DNA from: a virus
Virus record (IMG/VR): IMGVR_UViG_3300037485_001404
Coordinates: 1 to 64,000 of that record
DNA length: 64,000 bases
Strand: one strand, 5' to 3'
Below, in pieces: positions 7,330 to 17,442 of this stretch. The position numbers and the translations under genes are program-made. The stretch's first letter is position 1; every line of letters starts with the position of its first letter. The notes beneath the pieces were generated by a model that was given only the letters and a program-made list of their open reading frames with translations, did no database searches and was not told where the DNA came from.

Positions 7330-8618
7330 CTATCATCCTGTACCAGCATCAATTGGAAACGTACGATAGGCTGGTAAAAGAAAAGTACCTGCTTATCGGA
7401 TCAGAGCAGGGTACAGGAAAGTCCTTTCCTGCAATTAAACTAGCCTGTGAACTTAAAAGACGCTGTGTCATAGTGTCTCCCGCGTACCTTTGTGAAAACT
7501 GGTATCGTGAGACTAAGGTTTGGGACGAGAACGCTGATGTCTCTATCTTTCCCAAGATGGCACGCATAACAATTATCAGCTACGACAGAGCATATAAATC
7601 CACTCAGTTGTTCCAATCTATTCAATGTCTAATTCTAGACGAGGTACAGAAGATTGCCAACCTGAGTACCAAGAGAACAAAAGCTATACATGAAGCAGTA
7701 AAACTCTACCGTCCTGAATATGTGGGCCTACTCTCTGGAACACCTATGCGGAATAGAGTACCGGAACTCTATTCTCCTTTAACCCTTCTAGATTATGGCA
7801 GAGAGATGGGTTTCAAAATTGCATTTCCATCTCAGTTTATGTTCAATATGACCTTCTGTGAAATGTTTAATCAGAAGATAGGGTTCAGGTCTATAACGCA
7901 GTTCAGGGGATGCAAGAATGAGGACCTACTGAAAAAATGGCTGCAGCCAGCGATGATCAGATATAAATTGGATGAGTGTACGGATATCCCGGAAGTCGTA
8001 TACTGCAATAGAACTATAAATGCAGATGTGGATAGGGACCTGGAACTTCTCATGGGCACCTCTGTAGATAGAATCCTCGAAGGAGGATGGGAGAATATAG
8101 CGATACCTGATACCCCTCCTGCACACATCATGTCGGCTAAGATGGAATCAGCTATGATGAAGGCTCCATCTACAGTGGAGATTGTTCTAGAGGAACTAGA
8201 ATCCAATAACCCAATTGTAGTATTCTCTGATCATGTTAGACCTGTCCACATGATGGCCGAAGCATTGAGGGAGAAGAAGTTTAAGGTCGCTACGATTACT
8301 GGTTCTACTCCAATGAAAGAGCGTGACAACAATGTTCAAGCATTCCAAGCTGGAAAGCTAGACGTACTTATTGGGACCATAGGTGCTATGTCCACAGGGA
8401 TAACGCTCACAAAGTCTAGGGTCTGCATTTTCAACGATATGTCGTGGGTACCAGCAGATAACATGCAGGCTGTGGGAAGAATTAGACGTATCACTCAGAC
8501 AAGAAAATGCCTCGTTATCCAAGTGACCCGTAAAGGGATTGATTCTAAGATAACGAGGATGCTGAATGAGAAGGCAAAGACCATTAAATCTATTATAGAT
8601 TCAGCTAGTCCTTCTTAG
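7326..8618 (+). CDS. SNF2-type DEAD-like helicase / ATPase
   Basis: A 430-residue superfamily 2 helicase. Seen: Q-motif-like YQHQLETYDRL, Walker A GSEQGTGKS (K32), Walker B DEVQ (105-108), motif III LSGTP (136-140), and in the second RecA domain VFSDHVRP, the VLIGTIGAMSTGITLT segment, and motif VI QAVGRIRR. This pattern is typical of short phage SNF2/DEXDc helicases that translocate on double-stranded DNA. With the Cas4-like nuclease and SSB-like gene upstream it suggests a recombination or replication-restart module. The 3' end overlaps the end of the convergent structural gene by 14 bases (8605-8618). Confidence 0.88.
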   Translation: MTIILYQHQLETYDRLVKEKYLLIGSEQGTGKSFPAIKLACELKRRCVIVSPAYLCENWYRETKVWDENADVSIFPKMARITIISYDRAYKSTQLFQSIQCLILDEVQKIANLSTKRTKAIHEAVKLYRPEYVGLLSGTPMRNRVPELYSPLTLLDYGREMGFKIAFPSQFMFNMTFCEMFNQKIGFRSITQFRGCKNEDLLKKWLQPAMIRYKLDECTDIPEVVYCNRTINADVDRDLELLMGTSVDRILEGGWENIAIPDTPPAHIMSAKMESAMMKAPSTVEIVLEELESNNPIVVFSDHVRPVHMMAEALREKKFKVATITGSTPMKERDNNVQAFQAGKLDVLIGTIGAMSTGITLTKSRVCIFNDMSWVPADNMQAVGRIRRITQTRKCLVIQVTRKGIDSKITRMLNEKAKTIKSIIDSASPS

Positions 8619-11600
8619 GTCTAATCTTCATCATATCTATCAAATTCTTCATTCTCTCAGGGTCACCCTTCTCAAACATCTTAGGATCTAGGTCTTCTGG
8701 TTTCTCATAGATTGGCTCAAGTATCTTGCCTGCTGTACTCTTGTCTACTCTTCCAAGTGCTCCAGACTTAGCTAAGATGTCATAGGTTTCATCCCATTCC
8801 TGGAAGCTTCTATCCATAGCTTGAGCTTGTGCAGCCAAGTCGTCTATTTCTTCTTTGCTGTAACCCAGAGCGGGTCCAACATCGTTGTACCATTTATCAT
8901 AGAAGAAAGAGTTATCAGGTCCGGTGTACTTATTGAATCCAAACTTGACAAGTAAATCCTGCCAGGGATAGTAATGCTCTTTAGCCTGCGATTCACGTTG
9001 TCTGAGTACGTCAAACCCTACTTGCTCTGAGGCACTCATTGCCTCGCTCATTTCGTATTCTCTTCTCATATTTCTCATGATGTATGCGATCTTGAGAGGA
9101 CCGATATCTTTGATAAGCCAAGAAGAGAACACGTTGCTGCGAAACATGGTATCACCGAACATGTTCCACTTCATTGTACTGTAGTAATCCTGGAGTTTGA
9201 TAATCTCCATGTCTATTTCTTGAGCTTCTTTGAACTTGCCTTCTTTATGTAGAGCATTCCTATTGCTTCTCATGATATTGACTTTGGACTCCAGAAATGG
9301 GAGTTCTTTAGTCACAGATTCATAACCCATAGCTGAGGATGTTTCTATCCAATCTTTAATAGCTACACCACCGTAGGCCAGACTTGAACTCCACATATCC
9401 TGGACACCACGGGATGAAAGAGGAACTCTCATTTCAGAAGGAATAGCCAAGGGAACCGCCCTGTCGATATCTTTGAACCCGTAACCAAAAGCTGCGAGTT
9501 GGTTCTCATGACCCTCGAAGAGTTTAGAAAGCCAGTATTCTCTCTCTTCTCTCTCCTTATCCAGTTTAACCTTCTCCATCACGGATTGTCCAAAACCGTT
9601 CTTGAGGAAGTAAGCGGCTCCCATCATTCCTACCAAACCAAACCCGCTAGCATAGACCATTCCTTGCAAGGGCAATGGCATATTTGTGTTACCTGTCTTC
9701 CTAAGCATCGACTCGAATCTAGCTATTCTATTTGCAGTGAATCTAGCTGCATCTACTGAGTTGATTATTACCTTGTACGGACCTTGAGTAATAGCAGAAT
9801 AGAACAGAGACATCTTAGGAAACAGAGGTGAAATGTTATTGATCATAATGGGTGCGGATAATGGACCGAACTTACCGATCACCTCTGAATGAAAGGTCTG
9901 CATAAAGTTCTGTGCAGCAACGTAGGGGGTTCCAGCCTTTACTGCTTTATCTATAGCTAACACCTGCGCCCATACCACGTTAGTGGGGGCTGATCTTAGA
10001 CTATCTTGAATCAACTTGGCTGCTAGCTGTCTGGAATCTGATCTTCCAGATACTAGCAATACTTTAGCTGCCTCGTAGACAGTAGCCGCATTCTCAAGGG
10101 CCATGTGAGAGATGGCAAGTTCAAGGTGTTCTTTTGCATTTCGAGTGAGTAAGTCTTTCCCTTTCTCCCAGAAAGATTGCCATGAACTGGCGTATCCTAC
10201 CCCTCCCATTTTTGTGCCAGGTCTAACATCCAGCAATGCCCTCTGAGCCATTACTGTATTTCTGTGGTCGGCATCTATCAATCCTGCCAAAGTTCTATTG
10301 ATTATAGGACCGAGGTTGGCTCGGTTACTAAGTGCTGTGGCATCTTTTCTAAACAGAACTTGAGAGGTGAAAGACCACCCAATCCTTGCCGCAGAAGCAA
10401 AGAACTTAAACACATAGTCAGGAGCAATACCAAATGCTGCACCAGGGATACCGCCTAAAGAAAATCCAGCTACCCCAAGACCTACTCTTACCGGAGCCTT
10501 TACATACTTCGGGACTCCCCTTAATGCACTAGACCCTGACTGAGTTAGCATGAAGTTTATTGCAGTAATTGCATTGTAGAATAAACTCAGAGGATTAGAT
10601 AATCTTGTGGTCAATGCAGCAGCATTGAGAAAGAGATCCGTGAGAGGCTTAATGACAACGAGGGTAGCGAGACCACCAGGGACTTTTCCCGCTATGTTGT
10701 AAGCTGCCCGAGTGAGGGTTGTCTCAAGATGGTAGAATTTGTTATCCAGTCTGGCAAACTGTTTCATATCTCTACCACCGGCCATGAAAGTCTTGACATA
10801 GCTGTCTACTTTTTCATACCCCATACTCTTAGTGAGTAATCTGTATTTATCCAACACGGTCCTTGAGTGGGCTAGATATGCTCCTTTGATTATTCGTCTA
10901 GAGCTTTCTTGCAGTGTCAGTACAGGGTGTGAGATGTCAGAGGCATCGTCCAATCTGTTAGCCTTGGCGATTTGTCCTGCTTCTGAGGTACCAAATGATC
11001 GTGAGAAATCTTCACCTGTGTATAGAGTATCGGACAAATCATCGATATCATAATTTCTAATCTTCTCGTTCATGACACGTTGTTCGCGCCATTTCTTTGG
11101 GGGTATGTATGTTTTGGTTTGAGCGTACCTCTGGTCTGCATTCTGCTTCTCCAAGATACTGACATGCTCACTAAATACCAAAGAATCCATATCCCTGAAC
11201 CATTTACGTTCTGACCATACAGTTTCCCAGAAGTGCTCATCCTTCTCTGAGAATTCTTTCAGATAGTCAAAGTCTTTATTCGCTTCGTCAACTATTCTTT
11301 GGTAATACTTTGCTCTCTCCTTCGGAGGAAGCTTAGATATATGGTCAGCATCGTATTGTCTTCGGAGTTCTGTATGCCTTGCTATAAACCCTCTTTTATT
11401 GTTATTGGTATAGATACCTTGAGTGTTCTCATTTTCTACCATAAACATCTGCTGAATAACCTTACCCTTGCTGGTAAGGTAGTGCCCACCTTCGTATCCT
11501 CTATGCCCGTCGTAGAAGCCCGAGAATCCAGCCATACCATCTATCTTCTTAAGGGCTAAGGTGACATCTTCTCCCCAGTTCAGAATAGCTCTATGGCGAG

Positions 11601-14600
11601 AGGACACACGCTGACTCCATATCTTATAGATCGCTCTATCGCCTTTTCTATTATCTTCTGCGAATGTAGCAAGGCCCTGGACTGAGGCATAGCCTGTCCT
11701 AACTGCCATCTCATGCTCGCCCATAGTAGCTGTCCACCAGCCTTCATAGGCACTGCGATTAAGCTCTTTGAGCTTCGCTTCGGCACTAACCTGGAGCCGT
11801 GTCAGGTTGAGATAGCCTCTCTGCAAATCCTTCCAAGCATCAAAGGCATTGGTAGGGACGAGAAATTGAGCTAGAAGCATTTCCTTGTCCATCTCTTTAC
11901 CAAAGATCTGTTGGTGCATCTCCGATAACCCTTCCAGCATTCCTTCTGGCAAGTGTGTCAGAGCAGCTTTAATATTTGAGATGTGAGCTTCCATCACGTT
12001 TCTATACTCTGCCGGATTCTCTATCTTGCGGAGCTTATATGCCAAACCCCCTGTCAATTCCATGAACATTTCATATTTACGCTCATGACTGAATGGCATA
12101 TTCTCTGTGAAATCATTCCAGAGAGGAGATAAATCTCTCATAGCTCGGATAGCGGAGGTTCTGAATCTCTCAATGTTGAATTCATTGATAGCGTGAGAAG
12201 CCTTAGCTAATGCGGTGAAGAAAGAATCTGAATCCCCGTATTCGACTACATTCTTAACTGATTTCTCTATATCTAGAACCCAAGACCTCTCCCTATTGTA
12301 CTGCTTCAATGCTTTATGAAATAGAGTTGTGGAAGAGGTGTACCCTTTGGCGGTATTCTTAAGTTCTTCTTTAACCATTCTAAGTTGGTCTTCAAAAGCT
12401 TTAATATCTTGAGGTCTATCGCCCATAGCGGATTCTTCTATAAGGCTTTCGATATCCGATTTCTGCTTTCTAAGATTTGCGCCTGTCACTGTGTCAGTTA
12501 GCTCTTTGTACTCAGCGGTGAGGTTCTCAGGAATAGCTCTCCCCATAGTCATATGGTTTGATATCTTTTCCAGATTGACCAGCATCTTTCCTTCGTTTTC
12601 AGCAGGGAAAGATTTATCAGTCAATAAGTCTCTGTGATGCTCAATGATATTAGAATGAATATCGGGTTGATCGTTCCCATTCTTGAAGATATAATTGACA
12701 AGATTGGATGGTCTGTAGGAAGATTGACTTGAGAGTCTTCTCTGCTTTACAGCGTACTGAGATTGGGTTATTGAATCCTCCATGGAAGAAAGAATCATTT
12801 TCTCTCTGTCAATATCCATCAATCTTTGTTTCTTATTCCATACCTCGACGACTCTTTTTGTTCTCCTAACTGCTCCTCTGAATCCCTCCGAGGTCCCTTT
12901 CATCTCATAAAGCTTGGTGAGCTTCTTTGTCACCTGCTCTTTGGTGAAATTAGATTGTGTCCTGAAAGCATCACGGAGAGTAGCATTGATCTCTACTGCA
13001 GTTCTAATGATTTCATCGTTGCCACCAGAGTTCTTGAGAATGGCCTTCAGTCCCTTGTCAGCCATTCGATAGGATTGCTTGATATCCTCTGCTCTCCTAC
13101 CTAGCTTCTCTACAGTCTTTATTCCAGCAGGGATATTCAATTCCATACTGGATACGCCTTCAAGGATTCCAGCGTTCTTTCTTTTGTTCAACTGTCTTGA
13201 TACGTCATCTGTCTCAGAGTTGAGAAAGTTGTTGAACATATCAACCATGACTTTTCTTCGTACATCATTGACACCAACTCTACCTATGAATTCCTCCATT
13301 GGAGTGTGGATGCTTTCATGGTTCTCTTTCACATAATCCAATAGCTCTTTGGTGTCAGAAGCTCTTCGGTACATTTCTCTCTTAGCTTCTTGGATATCCC
13401 TCATGGATGCTTTATATCCAGGCTCTGCTGTTCTGCCTTCATAGGCAGATTCTATTTTACTCACTCTATTCTGATACGCGAAGTTGATTGCATTGGCATT
13501 TCTGTAGCTCTCAGGTGTCTGACCTGCTACCTCTAAAAGATGAACATCGATCATCTTCTTAATCTCAGGATCGTCTACTCCGATATCAAGAGCTGTTTGA
13601 AGCATATCTGGACTGGTGTCTAGTTTGGTTTCGATTCTTTCCTTGAGTCTATTAGCTCTGGTTACGTTTACTAGTTCATCCTTAATAAGCTTCTGAGGTA
13701 CCCCTTTTATCAGAGGTATTTCCATTTCGCCCGATAAAGTTCTTTCTGCGGTTCCCCTGGAATAGAGATCTTGTGCTATGAGTCTAGCTTGCTTCTGACT
13801 CTTAGGTGTGAAGTCATATCCATGTAAAGCGCCTCCAGCTCCTTGAAGAATTGCAGGCAGCGCAGTATCCAAGACACCCATCCCATCTTGCGGGTATTCC
13901 CGTAGGAATGCCCCCTCTGTGGCTTGGGTGAGTGCAGCCATAGCGCGAGGATGATTTCTCATGGCTCTTATAGCTGCAGCAATCTTTCCAGATGATTTGG
14001 ACATGTTGACTATAGCTTCTGCCTTAAGAACTTGTTCTGCTAGAACCGTTGTAGGTGAAGCATATTTCCCGAGCTTAGATGCCATAGACATCATTGAGAG
14101 GTCATCGTAGAAACCATTTCTAGTAGCGTAGATAAAAGTGTCAGTTACTTGGTCCTGAAACTTTTCCCAGACTTTCTTGTTGACAGATTCAATGCTCTCT
14201 CCAGGCTCTACAATTACCGTAGTGCCGTTGAAATTCATTTCTTTGTCATCATCGAGAACGTCAATCTCTTTCTTTCTATCCCCTGCGAAATCTATTCCTT
14301 CTGGTACCGGAACATAGTCATAGGTTCCTCTTGCCCATCCCACCAAAGCAAGGGGTGCATTGGCAACTATATGATCCATCAACTGAGCGCCGGATTTGAT
14401 AAGAGTACCTAGGTGCTCTGTATCTGGGAATAGTGGATCCCCCCGTTTGAAGTGAGCTTTATTCTCAGCGACATTCATTATTCTCTGTCTGAGCTGAAGA
14501 CCTTTAGATTCACTATCAGGAATACCTGCCGCTTTCTCTGCATCCACGATTTGTCTGGTCAAAGCATCGGCAAGGATTTCATCCTTGTTTGCTTGGATCA

Positions 14601-15150
14601 TATTAGTCTTAATCAATTGCTGCAGGTCTACTTCACCTTTTGGACCTATCTGTAAATCTTGGATGTCCACAGTTTGCGGTGGAGGGAGATCTTCTTCATC
14701 CTCGTCTTTATCTATCGCTTTCCCTGAACTCACAAGGTCCTTAGCAATACCCCAAGCCCCTACCGCAGCTTTTCCTATCCCCCTGAATGCTGGACCCAGT
14801 ACATGCTTTTCTATACCTCCTTCATCTGGGTTAATAAGCCAATCAGGAGATACGAAGGGTAGCTCAGCTCTGCGTTCACTTTCTGCTTGCATAATAGCTT
14901 GCTGGTGAGGTCTTAGAATATGTTTACCCGGTTCAGGCTTTCCACCTTCTACCTTTTGCATAGCTTGTGCAATTTCATTGACCGGAGCTGCTTCTGTTTC
15001 AACTGCTGCCGGTGTGGGAGTAGCAACAGGCTTCTTTGGTTTAATTGCTTCGGGAGTAGCTTCTACTCCCATAGCTTTAGAGATCTCGTCTTGAATGGTT
15101 TCCTCTCCCGATTGAGAGGCTGTTTCATCTTGGTTCAGTTCTTCTTCCAC
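8605..15150 (-). CDS. Giant virion protein, 2181 aa (putative internal/ejection protein)
   Basis: Starts at GTG (minus strand, 15148-15150) with GAGAGGT upstream. The N-terminus is acidic and proline/alanine-rich, followed by long helical, charged stretches (coiled-coil-like through about residues 400-1250). A hydrophobic block lies near residues 1480-1660 with several potential membrane segments (for example GGLATLVVIKPL, VGLGVAGFSLGGIPGAAFG), and further helical regions follow. It is the last gene of the structural operon, where T7-like phages encode their large internal core protein that is ejected to span the cell envelope. No lysozyme or peptidase motif was recognised. Function by position and character, not by sequence family. 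Confidence 0.75.
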   Translation of the reverse strand: MEEELNQDETASQSGEETIQDEISKAMGVEATPEAIKPKKPVATPTPAAVETEAAPVNEIAQAMQKVEGGKPEPGKHILRPHQQAIMQAESERRAELPFVSPDWLINPDEGGIEKHVLGPAFRGIGKAAVGAWGIAKDLVSSGKAIDKDEDEEDLPPPQTVDIQDLQIGPKGEVDLQQLIKTNMIQANKDEILADALTRQIVDAEKAAGIPDSESKGLQLRQRIMNVAENKAHFKRGDPLFPDTEHLGTLIKSGAQLMDHIVANAPLALVGWARGTYDYVPVPEGIDFAGDRKKEIDVLDDDKEMNFNGTTVIVEPGESIESVNKKVWEKFQDQVTDTFIYATRNGFYDDLSMMSMASKLGKYASPTTVLAEQVLKAEAIVNMSKSSGKIAAAIRAMRNHPRAMAALTQATEGAFLREYPQDGMGVLDTALPAILQGAGGALHGYDFTPKSQKQARLIAQDLYSRGTAERTLSGEMEIPLIKGVPQKLIKDELVNVTRANRLKERIETKLDTSPDMLQTALDIGVDDPEIKKMIDVHLLEVAGQTPESYRNANAINFAYQNRVSKIESAYEGRTAEPGYKASMRDIQEAKREMYRRASDTKELLDYVKENHESIHTPMEEFIGRVGVNDVRRKVMVDMFNNFLNSETDDVSRQLNKRKNAGILEGVSSMELNIPAGIKTVEKLGRRAEDIKQSYRMADKGLKAILKNSGGNDEIIRTAVEINATLRDAFRTQSNFTKEQVTKKLTKLYEMKGTSEGFRGAVRRTKRVVEVWNKKQRLMDIDREKMILSSMEDSITQSQYAVKQRRLSSQSSYRPSNLVNYIFKNGNDQPDIHSNIIEHHRDLLTDKSFPAENEGKMLVNLEKISNHMTMGRAIPENLTAEYKELTDTVTGANLRKQKSDIESLIEESAMGDRPQDIKAFEDQLRMVKEELKNTAKGYTSSTTLFHKALKQYNRERSWVLDIEKSVKNVVEYGDSDSFFTALAKASHAINEFNIERFRTSAIRAMRDLSPLWNDFTENMPFSHERKYEMFMELTGGLAYKLRKIENPAEYRNVMEAHISNIKAALTHLPEGMLEGLSEMHQQIFGKEMDKEMLLAQFLVPTNAFDAWKDLQRGYLNLTRLQVSAEAKLKELNRSAYEGWWTATMGEHEMAVRTGYASVQGLATFAEDNRKGDRAIYKIWSQRVSSRHRAILNWGEDVTLALKKIDGMAGFSGFYDGHRGYEGGHYLTSKGKVIQQMFMVENENTQGIYTNNNKRGFIARHTELRRQYDADHISKLPPKERAKYYQRIVDEANKDFDYLKEFSEKDEHFWETVWSERKWFRDMDSLVFSEHVSILEKQNADQRYAQTKTYIPPKKWREQRVMNEKIRNYDIDDLSDTLYTGEDFSRSFGTSEAGQIAKANRLDDASDISHPVLTLQESSRRIIKGAYLAHSRTVLDKYRLLTKSMGYEKVDSYVKTFMAGGRDMKQFARLDNKFYHLETTLTRAAYNIAGKVPGGLATLVVIKPLTDLFLNAAALTTRLSNPLSLFYNAITAINFMLTQSGSSALRGVPKYVKAPVRVGLGVAGFSLGGIPGAAFGIAPDYVFKFFASAARIGWSFTSQVLFRKDATALSNRANLGPIINRTLAGLIDADHRNTVMAQRALLDVRPGTKMGGVGYASSWQSFWEKGKDLLTRNAKEHLELAISHMALENAATVYEAAKVLLVSGRSDSRQLAAKLIQDSLRSAPTNVVWAQVLAIDKAVKAGTPYVAAQNFMQTFHSEVIGKFGPLSAPIMINNISPLFPKMSLFYSAITQGPYKVIINSVDAARFTANRIARFESMLRKTGNTNMPLPLQGMVYASGFGLVGMMGAAYFLKNGFGQSVMEKVKLDKEREEREYWLSKLFEGHENQLAAFGYGFKDIDRAVPLAIPSEMRVPLSSRGVQDMWSSSLAYGGVAIKDWIETSSAMGYESVTKELPFLESKVNIMRSNRNALHKEGKFKEAQEIDMEIIKLQDYYSTMKWNMFGDTMFRSNVFSSWLIKDIGPLKIAYIMRNMRREYEMSEAMSASEQVGFDVLRQRESQAKEHYYPWQDLLVKFGFNKYTGPDNSFFYDKWYNDVGPALGYSKEEIDDLAAQAQAMDRSFQEWDETYDILAKSGALGRVDKSTAGKILEPIYEKPEDLDPKMFEKGDPERMKNLIDMMKIRPKKD

Positions 15151-15175
15151 TGGTAGTACCTCTCAACGGGAATAG

Positions 15176-16582
15176 TCAATTGGGTGCCTGACGGGTAGGT
15201 GTTGCGCCTTCGACTTGAGGAGTTCCCACTTCAGATTCAAGTGCAGGCCATCCAAATCCAGCTCCCATGTACTGATTGATTCTAGCCCTGTGTTGATTTA
15301 CTGCGGTTTCATTTCCTGCGGGGTAATTGCCTCGAAGGTCACTGAAGATCCTTGTCAACGCAGCTTTCATTCCAGCTTTTCGTTGAAGATCCGTGACTGG
15401 TTTACCTGCTGATGCCTTATTGACTTCGGCTTCAGCAAATGCCCATACAGATTCTGGAGATAGGTTTGGGATACCTCTGGTACGTGCTTTCAACTCTTGA
15501 AGGGACAAAGCTCCTTCAGGGGCCTGTGCCTTAGCTAGCAATGCCATATTGTCTGAAATGGCTTTGCGTTGCTCAGGCGCTTGTGGCTGTCTGAACTGTA
15601 CCTTCGGTACAGCAGCATTGGCATTCCTCGGGCTTGGTGCAATAGGAGGAATAATGTACGTGGCACCTTGAGTTGTGCCTTGCTTATCCCCGGTAACAGT
15701 CTGACGGAGAATCCCAGTATCCATAAGAGTCTTGAGAATCCTTTGGACTTGTTCCTCAGTATTACCAGCTTCTCTGAGAGATTTCTCAAGCATTGCCGTT
15801 TTATTTGCAATGCCTTGTTCTGTTGATTTCCCTTCTCCCTCTAATCTCTTACCGAGAACGGTCTTGGATTCATCCGCTCCTTGCTGAGCATTGTAAGCAT
15901 CGGTAGGTTGGAATTTAGATCCGACATCAAGATGGGTCATTCCTCCAACGGTACCGGCTGTCATCTTGCCGAGATTCTGGATAATGAGATCCCACATCTC
16001 ACGTTTTCTATTCACGTCTGCTTCATTGCGATAATCCTGAATAGCTGAGTGCATATTAGCTCGTTGGCTAGCAATATCACCGCCGATTGAGTTCTGTGTC
16101 CCGGAGATAGCGGATTGTGCCCAACGTCCTTGAGCATCAGTAGGTGAAGGTAGTCCAGGTGCAGGTGGGGTAATTAGCCTGCCAGCTTCTGTGGCCGCTG
16201 CCTGTGCTGCAGGTGCCATTTCTTTTTCAGTAATAGTGGTAGATTTAGAGTCTGAAGATCCAGCCTTACCAGTGCCTCCAGGAACCACACCTTTTCCAGG
16301 TACTCCAGGGGTATTCTCTTTCGCCTTTGCAGCGAGACCTGAAGCAGGTGCCGCACCTGTAGCAGCAGGAACAGCTCTGGTCTTAGAAGCAGGTGCCGTA
16401 GTAGTCTTGCTCACAGACGGAGTAGCAGCAGGTATTGACCTAGCTTTTGAGGGAGCCGGAGTAGGAGCTGTTGCAGGCTCTCCGCTAGGAGGAAATTCTT
16501 GCCAAACCCAAGAGCCATCAGGTTGCTTGACTTTGTATCCCCATTTCTGCGTGGTAGGGTCTTTAGCTTTAGTCCATGCCAT
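15176..16582 (-). CDS. Virion-associated protein, Ala/Pro-rich, 468 aa
   Basis: Begins MAWTKAKDPTTQKWGYKVKQ, a short beta-rich opening (KWGYKVKQPDGSWVWQEF), then a long low-complexity Ala/Pro/Ser/Thr linker (about residues 35-130), then a helical C-terminal two thirds. Located between the 282-aa and 2181-aa proteins, so most likely another component of the internal core or tail complex. No family recognised. The linker may be flexible or unfolded for passage through the tail. Confidence 0.65.
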   Translation of the reverse strand: MAWTKAKDPTTQKWGYKVKQPDGSWVWQEFPPSGEPATAPTPAPSKARSIPAATPSVSKTTTAPASKTRAVPAATGAAPASGLAAKAKENTPGVPGKGVVPGGTGKAGSSDSKSTTITEKEMAPAAQAAATEAGRLITPPAPGLPSPTDAQGRWAQSAISGTQNSIGGDIASQRANMHSAIQDYRNEADVNRKREMWDLIIQNLGKMTAGTVGGMTHLDVGSKFQPTDAYNAQQGADESKTVLGKRLEGEGKSTEQGIANKTAMLEKSLREAGNTEEQVQRILKTLMDTGILRQTVTGDKQGTTQGATYIIPPIAPSPRNANAAVPKVQFRQPQAPEQRKAISDNMALLAKAQAPEGALSLQELKARTRGIPNLSPESVWAFAEAEVNKASAGKPVTDLQRKAGMKAALTRIFSDLRGNYPAGNETAVNQHRARINQYMGAGFGWPALESEVGTPQVEGATPTRQAPN

Positions 16583-16593
16583 GATTTTATCTC

Positions 16594-17442
16594 CTATGTA
16601 TTCGATGCGGAATTTACTGTCCTACCAACTTTAGTTCCTGTAGCACCTCCAGCAGCAGCTCCTGCCGGACCTCCATAATAGCCACCAACTACTGCACCGA
16701 TCACGCCAAAAGCACCAGATAGAATAGATGCAAGATTTCCGGCTTTAGCTTGAGCTTCCGCAGCCTTTTTAGCCAGATTGAGTATCCTGTTCATTCTGGA
16801 CTTGGCACCTTCTATGTTCTTATTGGCAACGTCTATTTCAAGCTGCCCTTTAAGAGCCGCCATTTCTACATCGAATTTCTCTTTGTACCCAGCAGCTTCT
16901 AGCTTCAATTTCCCTTCGAGTCTTTGAATATCATCTTTATTCGCTCTACCTGCTTGGAGATCTTGATATAGTTTTTGCATCCCAATATCTGAGATGTAAG
17001 CATTCTGGTGTAGAGCCAATTCTCCACCTTGGATACCTAAGTCAAATGCTTTGATTGCCAGAGCTGTTGCTGCCTCTTCTTTGGCATCGGCAGTCTTTCT
17101 AAGATATCTTGTCAGTGCAGAAGTCTGTCTGCCTGCAAGCATATCCTCTTTCATTTTTGAACCCTGGATATTGAGGGTATCTTGTTCCTTGCCCTGAGTA
17201 GGTAACATCTCTGCTGCCTTCATTTGGGCTTCTTCCATCGCAGCACTGGTCTTCTCTGGTGTTCCCATCCTGGCATTCTGAGCTGCTGCCTTGGATACAT
17301 CTTCTACTAATTGACCGCGCTGTATTTGACGCTGTTCTTTTGCTTCTGGCTGTGCAATATTGATGAACTTGTCATACGCTTTCTCACGCATCCTAGTTGC
17401 GGTATCAGGATCTACCCCGAAATCTTGAAACTCAATCGCCAT
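16594..17442 (-). CDS. Putative internal virion protein with Gly-rich membrane-active tail
   Basis: 282 residues. The first ~220 are highly helical and charged. The end is a glycine/alanine hydrophobic segment (ILSGAFGVIGAVVGGYYGG, then PAGAAAGGATGTKVG). Such Gly-zipper tails occur in phage ejection proteins that insert into membranes. The start overlaps the end of the upstream homing-endonuclease gene by 11 bases. Context, between other large virion proteins, supports an ejection role. Assignment is by character only. Confidence 0.65.
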   Translation of the reverse strand: MAIEFQDFGVDPDTATRMREKAYDKFINIAQPEAKEQRQIQRGQLVEDVSKAAAQNARMGTPEKTSAAMEEAQMKAAEMLPTQGKEQDTLNIQGSKMKEDMLAGRQTSALTRYLRKTADAKEEAATALAIKAFDLGIQGGELALHQNAYISDIGMQKLYQDLQAGRANKDDIQRLEGKLKLEAAGYKEKFDVEMAALKGQLEIDVANKNIEGAKSRMNRILNLAKKAAEAQAKAGNLASILSGAFGVIGAVVGGYYGGPAGAAAGGATGTKVGRTVNSASNT

